The notes beneath the pieces are model-generated. The model did not search any database, was not told where the DNA came from, and worked only from the letters and a program-made list of their open reading frames with translations. Positions 23,513 to 36,452 of a stretch of DNA of 64,000 bases are shown one piece after another; the first letter of the stretch is position 1, and each line of letters begins with the position of its first letter. The position numbers were made by a program, and so were the translations under genes. The DNA is from Warburgia ugandensis (taxonomy: Eukaryota > Streptophyta > Magnoliopsida > Canellales > Canellaceae), in the NCBI GenBank assembly GCA_035236585.1, contig CP141128.1, forward strand, positions 33,462,684 through 33,526,683. The letters are read 5' to 3'.

Positions 23513-26447
23513 TGTAATATCCTTAATTTTTAAGATAAAATAGGAAATTATTAAATAAATTAAAATAAAAATTTATGGATGAAATTTTTTCCTGAAAACA
23601 TAAGAATTAGAAAGTGCTCGTCGATACGTATCCAACGCCACCAAGAACGCGAAAAACGGAGCTCAAACGAGGGAGTTATGAGCCGTCAAAGTTGTAAGGG
23701 CAAATTGGTCTTTTGATAGAAACGTGTTACATAGGGGTCCAAATTGATAACGGCACCCCTGTCTACACACGTCTCTACCAGTCCGGCGAAATCGCCGGAG
23801 AGACATGGGAAGAGACGTGTGGGGAAGAGTTTCTCTTCCCCAAGACTCTAAAACCCTATATCTATGCTCCTCTAGGAGTCAAAACGCTCCACTTTGAGCG
23901 TTTTCCCTGAATGCTACGCAAAACCCTAGCCCTGCAAAACTTGAATTTTCCAGCGAGTGGAGCCCCGGCAACACGAGCTACTCCGGCCAGGTGCAAGGTA
24001 AGCCTCAAAACCTATGTTTTTCGTATTTATTAAATAGAAAAAACAATTAGGAAAACGTTTAAAAAATTAGGAAAAAAATCAGATTTTTTAGGAACTTTGT
24101 GCACGCTACTGTTGGAGCATGATTTCACGGATCAAACCTAGTCCGTTTGAAAATCGCACCGTCCAACTAGTGCACAAGAGACCCAAGAGCATACCCTTTA
24201 AATTTGGGAGTGATCCAACGGTGGATTTCTCCAGAAAACCCAAAAACCAGTACCTATGGATGTTTTTAGGAACTTGGGAAAAATCATTTAAAAACCATGG
24301 TTTTTGGAAAAATTAGTGCAAAAGGAGGGCATAAATGGATTCTAGAGAGAATTCTGAAGAAAATGGCGCAAAAATCATGCAAAATGGAGCTCTGTAGCTC
24401 CACCGGAGGCGACCGGAATCCGGTCGTCTTCTCCGGCGTTGGCGCCCTAGCGCTGACGCCAGGATGCACAACGGGACAAACAAGGAGATGACGTCGGATG
24501 ATGTCGGCGTTGCACGCGTGTGCGCGGACGGACTGCAGTTGGCGGGCGCTGCGGGGCCAAGACGCGGCGCGTCCCGTTCGGCGTCTGCATCCGCGTGCCT
24601 CTTCGTGCGCCTGTATACACCGGTGTAAACCGGCGGAAAAGGGTGCCGCCGGTTTAAACCACCTTATGGTGGTCCGGCAGGCCCCATTTGAGGGTAGTTT
24701 TAACTAAAACTTGATTTTTGGGAGCCAGAGAGGTCCAAATCACGATCCGGAAGAGGCGTTGTGACCGTATTGACGACGCGGACCTAGTTTTAACTTAAAA
24801 ACTTAGAAATGACCACTTTTTATTTAGAAAAATTTTAAAATAGTGATGTGACATGTACAAGTGCACTTGAATATACCAATTAAAGGGAGTTATTAGCAAG
24901 CTAGTGGTCTCACACTGAGGTAGGTGACGACAACTAATGTTTTGCCTTGATATTTGAACCATGTTTAAACATAGCATCATGTGTGATTGTGTTTTAAAAT
25001 GCAATTATTATTTACCGTGGATTTCATACGACATTGCGTACAGGATGGTTATTCCAAATTGAAATCTTTTACTGAATAAACTTATTTAAAATGCTTTTAC
25101 AAGTATGATGTTAATTAGTTATGCTTAATTAGAGATTTATTTCTTATTGTATATATAGAAAATGCATGGATTTACATGGAAATGAGAATAGAGGCTTATT
25201 AGCTGGTCCTTTTATAGGCTAACCCCAGGATGAGGGGCATGTCTTGGGGATTGCAAGCTATAAGTGCTCTTGAGTTTTAGCATATACATATTATTTCCGT
25301 GTTTTATATTTGATGACGGGTGCTCTCGCCCGGTGGGCGTCATACTAGGAGGGATAGGGCCGGCCACCTACCTTCTGAGATTATGATGTGATGAGTTTGT
25401 GATATGATAGACACCTGCCCATAGATGGCATTCGGTAGGGGTTTGGTAACATGGATAGTCCACACTACCGGTCTAAGCCTTTCCATGGGGACAAACGCTA
25501 AGTCTCCCGTTATGGTGTCGACGGAGAGCAGCGGTGGTTGATACCCATGGAGGGTTGCCACTGCAGCATGATGGCCCATATTCTTGTTATGTGTGCATGT
25601 ATGATGAGCATGGTTATGGATGGTATGCCTGGGTGTGACGACACTCAGAGGTTGACTATGTGTACTCTTGATCAGGGATGTTAGTGCAATGTGGTGGGAC
25701 CCATTACCTTAGCGTGCCCTTATTCTTGCTGTATGCTCCATTTTATTGATTCATGTCATGTTTTAACTCTATGATTACATGTTTTAGCATATGGAATAAA
25801 TTGGCATTTATTTGAACATGGCATTATGATATCACTATTTTCATAAGTGTTAGACTTTTTATCAGTGTTGTTCATTATTTCTTTCATTTATTACATTAAT
25901 TGTCTATGTACCTACACAAGCGATAGCTTGCTGAGGCATTGCCTTGTTTTGCAATGCCTTAGATCTCGAGCGCGACACCAGGAAAGGAAAAGCGGTTGAT
26001 AAACCTTGAGAGCTGCTGAAGACTAGTTTTCCCTATAGTTTTAGACAGTAATGTGAGTCATTAGAGTGGATTATCATTTGAATTTTATTATGGACTGCAT
26101 ACTTTATATTTGGATGTGGTTTAGATCTTTGGATAGATGTTGGACATTTATATGGGATGTTATGATGGATAGACCCTGGGCCATATTATTATTGTCTTTT
26201 GGACGTTTATTTGATTTAAAATAAAGGCGCCTATTTATTTGACGTTGATTTATACGCGGATTATTTATTTATGTTTAAATTACATGTACGCCATTTTGAG
26301 AAAGGAAAACTAACAACCTGAGTTTTTAAGATAGGTTTAGTAAAATGTTAAATAAATCTTTTCTCATGGGATCCCAAATGCTCTTATTTAAAATGTCATT
26401 ATTATTATAAAAAAAAAAAATTTGTCTTAAAAATCCGGGGTGTTACA
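23513..26447 (+). mobile_element. T3 solo LTR (2935 bp), duplication AGGAG
   Basis: The unit starts TGTAATATCC, ends CCGGGGTGTTACA and is flanked by AGGAG on both sides (23508-23512 and 26448-26452). The uninterrupted paralogue at about 32465-32485 shows the empty site. Orientation is plus, judged from the stem-loop at 25931-25962 and the conserved block at about 25335-25380, both of which read in sense direction here. About 24380-24680 is GC-rich with several CCGG-rich inverted strings. No coding frame is convincing. It belongs to the same Del/Tekay-like group as the other LTRs but is a distinct family. Confidence 0.9.
25931..25962. repeat. Conserved LTR stem-loop (T3)
   Basis: CTGAGGCATTGC (25931-25942) pairs with GCAATGCCTTAG (25951-25962) with one G-U type mismatch around an 8-base loop. 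It is preceded by CTACACAAGCGATAGCTTG. The same stem with the same flank, in opposite orientation, is at 48928-48958. Confidence 0.85.
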
Positions 26448-26873
26448 AGGAGAAAGAGGGAGAACGAATAGGGGGGGTCCCTTTATCGTCGGTGGTCCTT
26501 CCTTCTCATTGGAAGGTGCATGATCACCAGCCTATTTTTCTAGTAAAGGGGTCAAAGGTGCATAGGTGACACAGCCAAGTGGGTTGTAGGGGGTGCCATT
26601 ATAAAAAATGGCCTCTCCATTTTTAACGCTTTTTTGTTTTAAAAACGTATAAATGGTTCCCATTTTGAAATTACTAGAATACCCTACTATTAAAAATCAT
26701 GTAACTTTCTCATCCAGACCCCGTTTTTAGCGTTCTTAGTCTCGTTAATCCCATTATTAAGGTTTCAACACTTCATTTGGCTTCTAGAAAAAGTTCATTC
26801 ATAAAATTTTATTTTATCCCTTTTTTATAATAAAAAATTCATAAAATAATGTTTTAAATTTTGGGTTATTACA

Positions 26874-29536
26874 TCCGTTCCCACTTAAAGAAATTTTCAT
26901 CCTAAAAATTCTTTCTAAGCCATTCTTAAAATAATTATGCATATGTCTTTCTTACTTTACCATGAATTTTAAAATTTTATATTTTAAATTAAATAATTTT
27001 ACAATAAACATTCCACCTAAGAGGTCTTAGTTGTTCTTTCATTTTATTCCAAATTGTGTAACACTTTAGTTAATATTTCCCTCAAGAAATTATAATTTCC
27101 AACTTTAACATTTATTTATTATTATTATAGTAGTAGTAGTAGTAGTAGTAGTTGTTGTTATTGTTGTTGTTTACATTTGTCAACAATACAATCTTCAATA
27201 TATTTGAATGTTATCTTTCACTTTTCACATGAGACTTAATTCCTCAACCAAAGTTAATGCCTCAAGATTATCTGTTTGTAAGTGTTTTCAATGATGAGTA
27301 TCATTACTAGGTCTGCATTGAGTGCTTTACCTTGTCACCACTTTGCCTATATGAAGCTACTTCTTTTCACTTATTGGAAGCATGTTTTCTCTTTTCTTAT
27401 CCTATACCGATGCATTATTCAATCATTCATCATGGACATCATCGACAAACATTAAGCCTCAATTATCAGGAGCTAGTGTAAGCATCAGTGCAATGGTTTG
27501 TTCCTTCAATTTCTAAAATTTTGCCTTTCACATGTCCCCTCATACCCATCTTATGTCTTTAATAGTTATCTTAATTAACAATAAACTAATAATCATCCAA
27601 TATACTATCATAGCTTCTAGTAAGGTTTAAGAAATTCAATAATTCCATCACTATTTTAAATCTTTTCCTATTTCATTTCTGCCTCAGCTATCACAGGATC
27701 TAATGCTAGTATATACATTGAAATGACTTGGCCTAGTAGGTCAACTTCCTTTAGTAAAGACTCATGAATACATATTTGTAATGTTCCTCTTAATGTATTA
27801 TATAGTTGAGGGTGTTACTTACTAATATACTAACAAGTTTATTAAGAAATGGTTGGAATACCTAGTTCATGAGACCTATAAATATTTATTAGCCTAAACA
27901 ACATTATTCTAAGGTAATGACAAAAATTCATTACTAAGTAATGACCTTGAGATATTTCCTCTTCTGATTCTCCTCTAAGATATCAAGACTTCAAGTTGAT
28001 CCTTGACAATACTCTAGTTGGTGAAGATTGATTGGCCGAGTCACTTTTCTTGAATATATATACTCCTCAACTTATCCTTTTTATTGATGAGAATCGCTGG
28101 TGTCTCCTAAGAAAAACAATGGGTCAAGTAAAATTCTAATTTCAACAGCTCATGTCATTGTTTTCTTAAGAATTTTCAATTAGGTATGCATCCTACAATG
28201 ATATATTTTGAAACTAAAACTAACTTCAGAGTTTAATTCTTTGTTGAACACAATCCTTCCTTGGTAATTTTGAAAATTCCTTAAAATACACTATCCTGAG
28301 TGTTGGCACTCTACTGCTCCCAATGTCTACTTATCCATTTATTTTACCTCTATTATAGTCTTCAACAATAAAATTACCTGCTCGATCCTATTTAATCTTT
28401 GAAATTTGATTGGTTTATCTTTCAATATGGAAAAACAACTCAAGATCATTCATCTTTGATGTCTGGATTTAATCTATGTCTATCTTCCTTATCCACATTA
28501 AGTTCATGATCTTCTTGCTTCAACTATTCAATATACATCAAATACTAGTATTTACATCTTATGTTTGTACCAAATAATATTTCTTCTTTGTGCACTTAGA
28601 TTAATATCTTTACTTAATTTGTCATGAGTAATAGATACCACATGTACAATTTTGGTCAACAGATATTATGAGTTGAATTCCAAATAACAGTAGACTTCTC
28701 TAATAACAACATTGAAATCCTCAAATGTCTGTATTTCCAATGAATTGAATTTTTTGTCTATTACCTCCACACTACTCTTCTCTACCTTATAAGCTCATTA
28801 CTTTTTCATGTTTAAATTCAATGATCAATCTATAATCATAGATGAAATATCCTCAAGCAGAATATCATCAAAATCTTCTATTAAATATGTTATGGTCAAA
28901 TTCCTTGTAGTACCACTCGATTCAGTCTTTTACATCCATTAATATGTTCATACTCATGTAATGTTCCTCTTGATCACATAAAATATCATTTATTATAATT
29001 ATTTTCTGATCTACTCCATCGTACTAGGGTTGTCATTGTAAGATAGCAGTTACTTCTCATAAGGTCCCATGCAGTTCATCCAACATTGAGCTAAGTTCTC
29101 CATAATTATTAGTTTAATAGATCTAATATAAGTCAGGGTTATCTATTAAAGATATCATCAGAATGATCTTATATTCTCATTCTTCACTTTCATAATTATA
29201 TTAATCTAATAGCATTATTTATTTATTTATTTATTTTTATACCTTCAAGGGTTAAAAGTTTCGTTGTTTACTCCACTACTCATAACTTCTTAACCCTAAA
29301 TAGTTTAGACTTGATCTTGATATGGTTTGCATCTTCCAATGCCTAAGTATTTGTTAAATCCAACTATCTTTTTTGCCAACTTATGATGTATTCCTTTCTC
29401 ATTTGATACCATTTCCTATACTAATCATCTCTATAACTCGTATGTAGACTACTTGTTCTTAATTATTTTAGTCATATATAACTTTTGGACATGCAGGACT
29501 GGCTGTGAAAGGATAAACCTATAATCTAATACCAAC
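26874..29536 (-). mobile_element. T2 internal region 1 (non-coding)
   Basis: A 2.66-kb region between LTR 1 and LTR 2. Its plus-strand left edge is the complement of a purine tract and its right edge (ATACCAAC) the complement of the initiator-Met primer site. Both strands are full of stops, and no gag, protease, polymerase, integrase or chromodomain motif was found. A (TAG)n run lies at 27127-27151. It preserves the empty target site (about 26991-27010) of the LINE found in internal region 2. Confidence 0.75.
27127..27151. repeat. (TAG)n microsatellite
   Basis: About eight TAG trinucleotides followed by TTG repeats. The paralogous place in internal region 2 (about 36685-36712) has ATT and GTT repeats instead. 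Confidence 0.85.
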
Positions 29537-32500
29537 TAAGATGACCCAGGTTTTTATTTTCATTTTTAAATGCAAAACAAATTCCTAATGTGGGATTGAT
29601 CCCTATTTGAAAACAACTTCGTGAAAATAATACAATGCAGTAGAAGATCCTTTTTCTTTTAAATTCATTTGAAAACAACTTCGTGAAAACAATACAATGC
29701 GATAGAAGTAACAACATAATCATCATGTGCGCATATGTACCCCAATGAACACATCGGCTAATTGTTCATGAGTGCTCATTTAAAGGCAATCATCACACCC
29801 ATCTATGTTGGGTCACAAAATAGAAATCTTATAGAACACTATGCTCACGACCAGCTCACTAAATTCATGTCTCTAATATCTAGAGACCAACCATCATAGC
29901 CTCCACAGTGACTATTGATATGTCTTAAAAAGGGTACCGTGAACACCTCCAATAGTCGTTTTCCTACCATAGCAGTCGAGAAAAATAGGTGCCTCTTTGG
30001 GCATGGATACCTATCACCTTCGGTGGTTCGAGGCCAAGAGGCCAAACACGCACAACCTCTTAGCATAGTGCCCATCAGGCTCATTAGCCTGGACAAACAT
30101 ATATCTCAATCCAAATGTCATTAAATCATATGTCATTTATCTCATACAAAACCATGCATTTTTTTTACTCATCTCAAAGCATGGGGTTAATGCAATTTCA
30201 AGTATAATCATTTCCTTTAAAAACATACAATTGCATGTAATAGAATGATCAAAATCATTTTTATTTTCCATATAAAAGTATACATCATTGTTATGAAGGT
30301 ACATATTTATAATTCACATGTCCCATTGCAATTATTGGATTCTTTTAAGTAGTCTTGATCAAAAGCATGATAATCAAATGATTTGATTATCTGAAATATA
30401 CATATATTTTAATAAAGCTGATTACATGCTTAAAATTCCAATGGAAAATAGATGTTAAAACTACCTACCTTAAACACGATTATCCCAATCCTCAGAATTC
30501 TCAATAAGCTTAATTCATAACAGTTAGTGTCTCTGTCAACATATGTACATTACAATGTCATTTATCTTACTTAGGATTTCTTAATTGTGGCTTATTTAGT
30601 CTTTGGTCACCATTAACATGGTGATCCTACTTTTACCACTTTCTCATAATACGTATTCCTCTTTATTTTTGATGTAATGTTAAATCTTGGCCATTGATTA
30701 AAGATCAATTATTTAGATCATCTAATTAGCTTCAATTCCTATTAATATCAGACTTATAAATAGTTTATTTCATATCTTAAATTTTGATTTATTGATTTAA
30801 TGGTTATGTTGAATTCTGATCAATCAAATCTATAGTTCTAAGTCACCCTAATATCAAATCTTCAAATCTAAGGTCATCAAAACAATCTAATCGATAGATT
30901 AATCTAAATACTACTATTAAATAGCATTAATTCATTAGTCATAATTAAGATAAAATAAAATTTACTTATTTAAATAAGACTCAATAGCGGTCTTACCTTT
31001 GATTGCTTAAACCCATGTATGATGTTGTGCTCGATATGGCCTGATCGAGTTTGATCGCCTTTCATCAAAAAATTCAAGAATGAATGGCTTAGATCAAGTG
31101 TTAGATCTATGATCAAATCTAAATGAAAGCTTAGATTGATGGTTAATCTAGGTTTTAAATAGTTGATTGTGAGTTAGACCATCTTAAAAGGATGGATTAA
31201 GTGCAAATCTAGCATTTAGTGGCTGATTGGAGTAAGATGGTGATAAAAGGGTCAGATCAGCCACATATTTGAGTTTTAGTGATTGATTAACAGTTGGATC
31301 ATGTAGGGTTTTGTGGATTTGATCATGAATCAGACATTAGGTGATAGATCATGGGCTAGATGATGATAGATGGTTAGATTTAATTTTAATTGATTAGCTC
31401 CATGGTTTTCATTCTATTCAATGGTCCAGATTTGTATTCAAGTTTGTTTGGATGATCTAACTATTATATCAATCTATTTACTTTTCTAAATCATTTAATT
31501 AATCAAATTCTAAGGTCTGATCACTTTTGATCCAATGGATCTAAGTTATTCTATGATTTTTGAGTTGGATCAATTTAAAATGTGTTTTAATCCTAAATTT
31601 TATTGCATAATTATGTCCGTGTCATTAATACAAATCCAACAGATGTCACAAATCAAAAATCGGGTTTATATTACTCTCTGAATTGAAAATTTTAAGTTTC
31701 AAATAAATTTCAATGGTTCAAATTGAATCTTGATCGAAACAATGTAAAACTACGTCGCCAGGACACCCTGCATCTATGACACACTTCTAAGACACACGTA
31801 AGTGTGTCTTTGTCAACTGGACACACTTGTGTCCTATTGCAGCCGGTGAATGCACGTGGTCGTGCCTAGCATGTGTTTTGGTGTGTGACCACCAGGGTGT
31901 GTCCTGGGTGCAACGTACATTGGGGATGAAGAGCCCGGACCATTTGTTCCTTTCCCCTTGATCTGCGGTCCAAATGGTCCTAAAATTTTACTATTTTCAC
32001 TATTCCAAGGGTTTTGAGGGTCCAATAATTGAATGAACAGCTCAGATCATCCATCAAGTTGTCTTTAAGATCGATATTCTACTATGACATGGTTTTCCCC
32101 GATTGAACTTTGCTGTTATAAAAAACTTGTTTAGCTAGCGAGGAAAGATAAAAAGTAGGGAGGCAAAAAAAAAAAGAAAGAGGAAGAGGAAGAGAAGGGT
32201 TTACCTGTTTGGTTGGTGGAAAAATTCATCCAAAAAGTGTGACTTTTGCAAAAGAAGTAGAAGAGAAAAGGGGGGTTCAACCAGTGAAATGCAATGGAAT
32301 AGGGGGCAAGGGACATAAAACACAGCGAAACGTGTTTACCAGTGAAATGCAATGGAGCAGGGGGTGAGGGACATAAAACGTGTCGAAACGTGATGGGGGT
32401 GGCTGTAGTAGGGTTGTGCTGCCTGCTGTGCTAAAGAGAGCAGCATGAAGGGGAAGATGGGAATAGGAAAGGATGAAGAGGGAGAACGGTAAGGGAGGGG

Positions 32501-32924
32501 GGTCCCTTTATCATCTGTGGTCTGCCCTTTTCTAAGGAGCAGGCATGTCATCATCGACCTATTTTTTTGGCGAGAGGGTTGGAGGAGCATAGGCAACGTG
32601 GTTGCATGCTTTGCGAGGGGGGGGGGATATATTATTAAAAATGGCCCCTCCATTTTAAACACTTTTCTATTTTAAAAACATAAATTGAGCCTATTTTAAA
32701 ATTACTAAAATGCCCCTACTATTAAAAATCATGTAACTCTCTCATCCGAACTATGTTTTCAGCATTCTTAGTGTTGTTGGATTCTATTTTTTGAGTACAA
32801 TCTAATTATTAAGTTTGAACACTTTATTTGGCTTCTATAAAAAGATCATTCATAAAATTATATTTCATCCCCTTTTTGCAATAAAAATTGCATAAAATAA
32901 GCTTTTAAATTTTGTGTTATTACA
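29537..32924 (-). mobile_element. T2 LTR 2 (3388 bp)
   Basis: It starts with TAAGATGACCCAGG and ends TGTGTTATTACA, and aligns with LTR 3 over most of its length. It contains the conserved block (about 30010-30075). A short tandem repeat of about 60 bases lies at about 32275-32395, built on CCAGTGAAATGCAATGGA. The family stem-loop seen in LTR 3 is not found here. Non-coding. Confidence 0.8.
32275..32395. repeat. Two-copy tandem repeat, ~60 bases, in T2 LTR 2
   Basis: Two successive units share ACCAGTGAAATGCAATGGA, then AGGGGGYRAGGGACATAAAA and GAAACGTG. LTR 1 and LTR 3 have a single unit at the same place. Confidence 0.75.
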
Positions 32925-33120
32925 TTCTTTCCCCTTATAGAAATTTTCATCCTAGAAAAATCTTTCTACATCATTTCTAAAATAATTATGCATATATCTT
33001 TCTCAATTTACCATTAATTTTAAATTTTTAATTAAATAATTTTACAAACTCCGCCAATGCCGGTCCCAAGCCCGGATAAGAAAGGAGGGTCTTGCGTCAG
33101 GTGCCAGCCAGCAAGGGGGA

Positions 33121-33210
33121 AGTTGAAGATGATTCTATTATTTCTTTCTTACAAATGAATATGCATTTGTATATTAGTTTGTGAGGAAGAAATGAAAATC
33201 ATCTCCAGCT
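33121..33210. repeat. 90-base imperfect stem-loop, copy 1
   Basis: The arms begin AGTTGAAGATGATT and end AATCATCTCCAGCT, and the inverted match extends about 30 bases inward around an ATATGCATTTGTATA centre. It lies in the left part of the LINE, before the recognisable ORF. Confidence 0.8.
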
Positions 33211-33259
33211 TCTTAAAAGATGGCAACCCTTGTGTCAGGTAGCCAACCGACAAGGGGGG

Positions 33260-33349
33260 AGTTGAAGATGATTCTATTATTTCTTTCTTACAAATAAATA
33301 TGCATTTGTATATTAGTTTGTGAGGAAGAAATGAAAATCATCTTCAGCT
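33260..33349. repeat. 90-base imperfect stem-loop, copy 2
   Basis: Almost identical to the stem-loop at 33121-33210, 139 bases downstream and in the same orientation. The flanks are also repeated (GCGTCAGG..CAGCAAGGGGG and GTGTCAGG..CGACAAGGGGG), so the duplicated unit is larger than the hairpin. Confidence 0.8.
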
Positions 33350-33728
33350 TTTTAAAAACTATGGCAACCCCAACCTGATATGAATCGAAGGCCAGCCATG
33401 CTCTATGGATCAAAGTGTTAGGCACTTAAGGAACATCATACTGATAGGCTGAGTGTCGCAGAAATGAGGATGTTGAGATGGATGAGTGGTAAGACAAGAA
33501 AGGATAGAATTAGAAATGAAAATATTAGAGGAAATTTAGGGACAGCACCAATAGGTAACAAGATGAGGGAGATTAGACTTAGATGGTTTGGACATGTTCA
33601 AAGGAGGCCAACAACGGCACCAGTTAGAAGGAGTGAGGCAATACAAGTTGAAGGTTTTACAAGGGCAAGGGGAAGGCCCAAAAGAACGTGGATAGAAGTG
33701 GTGAGGAAAGATTTAAAAACTTTGGGAC

Positions 33729-36452
33729 TGTGACGACCCGAGTTTTCTCATGCATTTTTAAATGCAAGATCTAATTCCTAAGGCGCGATGCATCCCTATT
33801 TGAAAACCATTTTATAAAAACCATGCAATGCAGCAGAAAATCTTTAGTTTTAAACTCATTTTGAAAACCCCGAGTGTCATTTGCTTTCACGACAACCAAA
33901 GTAGTTTTTGAAAAATTTTAGAAATCATAAGTGTTTACCCAGGTCTATCCAGTCACACCACACAGCCCAACTGTAAATAAATACATGTCCAAAGGGTTGA
34001 GAGTTTACTTACATGTATAATTGTCTCCTTTTTAATTCACTTGCTCGTAGCACTAAGATCTCCTGAGGCGTCGTCTATTTGTGAGTGGAACTATCCTGAA
34101 AAATGTTAAGGATAGGGTAAGTATATATTATACTCAGTAGGAGTCTATCACTACTAGTTTTGCAATGCATGCTATGTTTAAAATCATATGCTCTTAAAAA
34201 CATGTGCATGTTTGAACAATCACTTTCAATATCGATATTAAAAACTACTGTCGAATTGAAATACTGATGACTTAAAGAATAGCATAGTCCAAGTCAAAAG
34301 CATCATATATCATAAACATAATGATATGCATAATATGCTCAATTGAATCCAGCTCATGGATATCTGGTATGGTCGACCAACCTCATGTCATGCCATATGC
34401 AATGCAAATAAATCCTCAAACCATAGGGTCCAACTATGCCCACAACCTCACCCCCGTGTGGTCCCCGGGTACCTGAGGACACAAGGTCACATGCCTCCAC
34501 GGGACATATGACACTTCGACCCAGTGCCGTGACACCAGTGGTAGCCCCCTGTACCACATGCAGTCGAAGTAGGGACGTTGCCCTTTTTAGGTGTGATACC
34601 CATCCACCTAATAGTGGTAGAGGCTGGAGGCCAACCCAAACCTCTAGGCATAGCGCCCACAAGCTTATCAGCCCAAATCATATCAGATCAAACAAGCAAA
34701 AACCTCTTTTTCAAAACCTATCCTCTTTGGGTCCCTCACAACTGTCTGGCCCTCACAACTACCTACCCAGCGTCTTTTGGGCACTCCAACGTCTTTAGGT
34801 AACCCTCAAGGACATGCAATCTTTTAAAAACTCAATGCTCACAAATCATGCAATATATGCATTTGTTTGCAAAATATATCTATGCATAATGTACATGCAA
34901 TTATTTGCAAAACATATCTATGCATAAAGCATTTATCATATGTATGCTGAATTAAGTCATGCTAAACAAGTTATATAACTTATACTTAAAACATGCATAA
35001 AACAATCATAGCACTTTTAAAAAGTCTAGTAGCGATAGAGCACCTACCTCAACGTCTCCTAGAGTCGCGCCCTTTATCACTCAACCCGTCCCTGGGTCTC
35101 ATTTATAAACTCCTGGGTATGAATGGATACAAAGAGTCCTTATTAATTTCAATCCATTTACACATTAGATTGCTAGCTATGCCTATTGGGGTCCATGGTC
35201 CTTGCCTAATTCATTGTCAGGCTGGATCCTATGATGTGGATCTACTTTCCTATAGTTAGACTCCATAATTTATCCTCTAATCCTAACTTTAAAGTCTCAT
35301 TAGGTCCACGTGCCCCAGTTCCCAAGACACCCGTGTATCCTGGTTTAACCGCGACCACCTTACGTGCGTGCACGCCCAAAGGCCATGCCAGGGACCGTGT
35401 TTTGGATGCGCACATGCATGCTTAAGTGACGCGCTATGTCGCGCATCATCACATGGACGCACCTTGTAGCATGGTGCGTCTCAGCTGCCAGGGCACCCCG
35501 TGCACCCTGGTCGAGCCAGGACCCCTGCCCCATGTTGCGTGCGCACCCGAATGCCACTCCTGGGACAGTGTACGCACTGTCGTATGCTCGGAACCCACCC
35601 CAGGGACCCAGTCCCAGGTGCAGGTGGGGCATGGCGTCCTTGGCACGCCTGGTTCGTGCAAGGCTGGCCCAAGCCGGCTTGGGGCATTTTTCGGCCAGGA
35701 ACCCAGCTGGAAAATGGATGGAAATGCTAGATCCAGTATGGATCTAGCCTAAGAGGAGGAAAGAAAACGAAAATGGTAAGAAGAGCAGCTTACCTGGTAG
35801 CCTAGGGAGTACCCATCGCCAGTGGTAGAGCCCCATTTCTCTCTGAACCTTCCTGCTCGCCGAAAAACTTGAAGAAAGAGGGAAACCTTATTGCCAAGAC
35901 TGGAAAGAAGAGAGGGCATGGAGAAAAATGGCAATGGCCTGCCTGACTTGGGCCGAGCCATTGCCGAAAAACGCAGAGAGACAGGTTTCCAGTTTTTGCC
36001 GGAAACCCCAGTCCAAACATTGCTGGAAAACCTGTTTTTAAGAGGGGGAGATGGGGCTTTTTATAGCCCTGCTATGGTGGTGCCGCCCTTGGCGGTGGCA
36101 GATCCCTCTGGAAAAATCTAGATTTGTGTGTTTCTGGAAAAATCTGGGGAGGAAGACGACAGGGGGTGCCGTTATTAAAATGGCTCCATGCGTTTTTCGT
36201 CTTTTTCATTTTTCTGTTTAAATTCTAGGAATACCCCTATCTTTAAACGGCCGTAACTTCTTCATACGATCTCCGTTTTGGGTGATTTTTGAGGCATTGG
36301 ATTCCATTTTTTGAGTAGAATCTAATGATACCAAATTTCCTTATAAATTCCTTCATTTACTATTTTAAATAAAGTGAAATATTTAACTCAGTTTATTTCC
36401 TATAGAATGTCCAATTTTTATTAAAAATAGTGTAAATTGCTCGGGCATTACA
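33729..36452 (-). mobile_element. T1 solo LTR (2724 bp), duplication GGGAC
   Basis: It begins TGTGACGACCCGAG and ends CTCGGGCATTACA, with GGGAC directly on both sides (33724-33728 and 36453-36457). It sits inside the LINE ORF end. It has the same layout as the T1 solo LTR at 18915-21655: stem-loop near 34090-34115, conserved block near 34618-34660, GC-rich middle and minus-strand TATA box at 36057-36066. By eye the two solo LTRs agree at roughly 85-90 percent. Short open frames around 35426-35752 mirror those in the other copy only in part and show no family motif. Confidence 0.92.
36057..36066 (-). promoter_or_regulatory. T1 LTR TATA box, second copy
   Basis: CTATAAAAAG on the minus strand at the same distance (about 390 bases) from the sense start as in the LTR at 18915-21655. 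The following CCCCATCTCCCCC is kept. Confidence 0.65.

Larger units (their letters stand above)
22228..26873 (-). mobile_element. T2 LTR 1, partial, split by a T3 solo LTR
   Basis: 22228-23512 and 26453-26873 together align with LTR 2 and LTR 3: the TTAAAAGGATGGATTAGGTG stretch, TGATCACTTTTGATTTGATGG, and the GGACACA-rich GC block. The sense-3' part is not present. The inserted T3 solo LTR occupies 23513-26447. Confidence 0.8.

Noticed and set aside
27127-27151. Trinucleotide run considered as part of a CRISPR-like or satellite array
   Set aside because: It is a short TAG microsatellite with no spacers, and CRISPR arrays are not expected in plant nuclear DNA.
33464-33733. Clean 90-codon frame that could pass for a small host gene
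   Set aside because: Its wording (MLRWMSGKTR, RLRWFGHVQRRP) is the standard C-terminal end of a plant LINE reverse-transcriptase ORF, and it lies within the LINE's target duplication.
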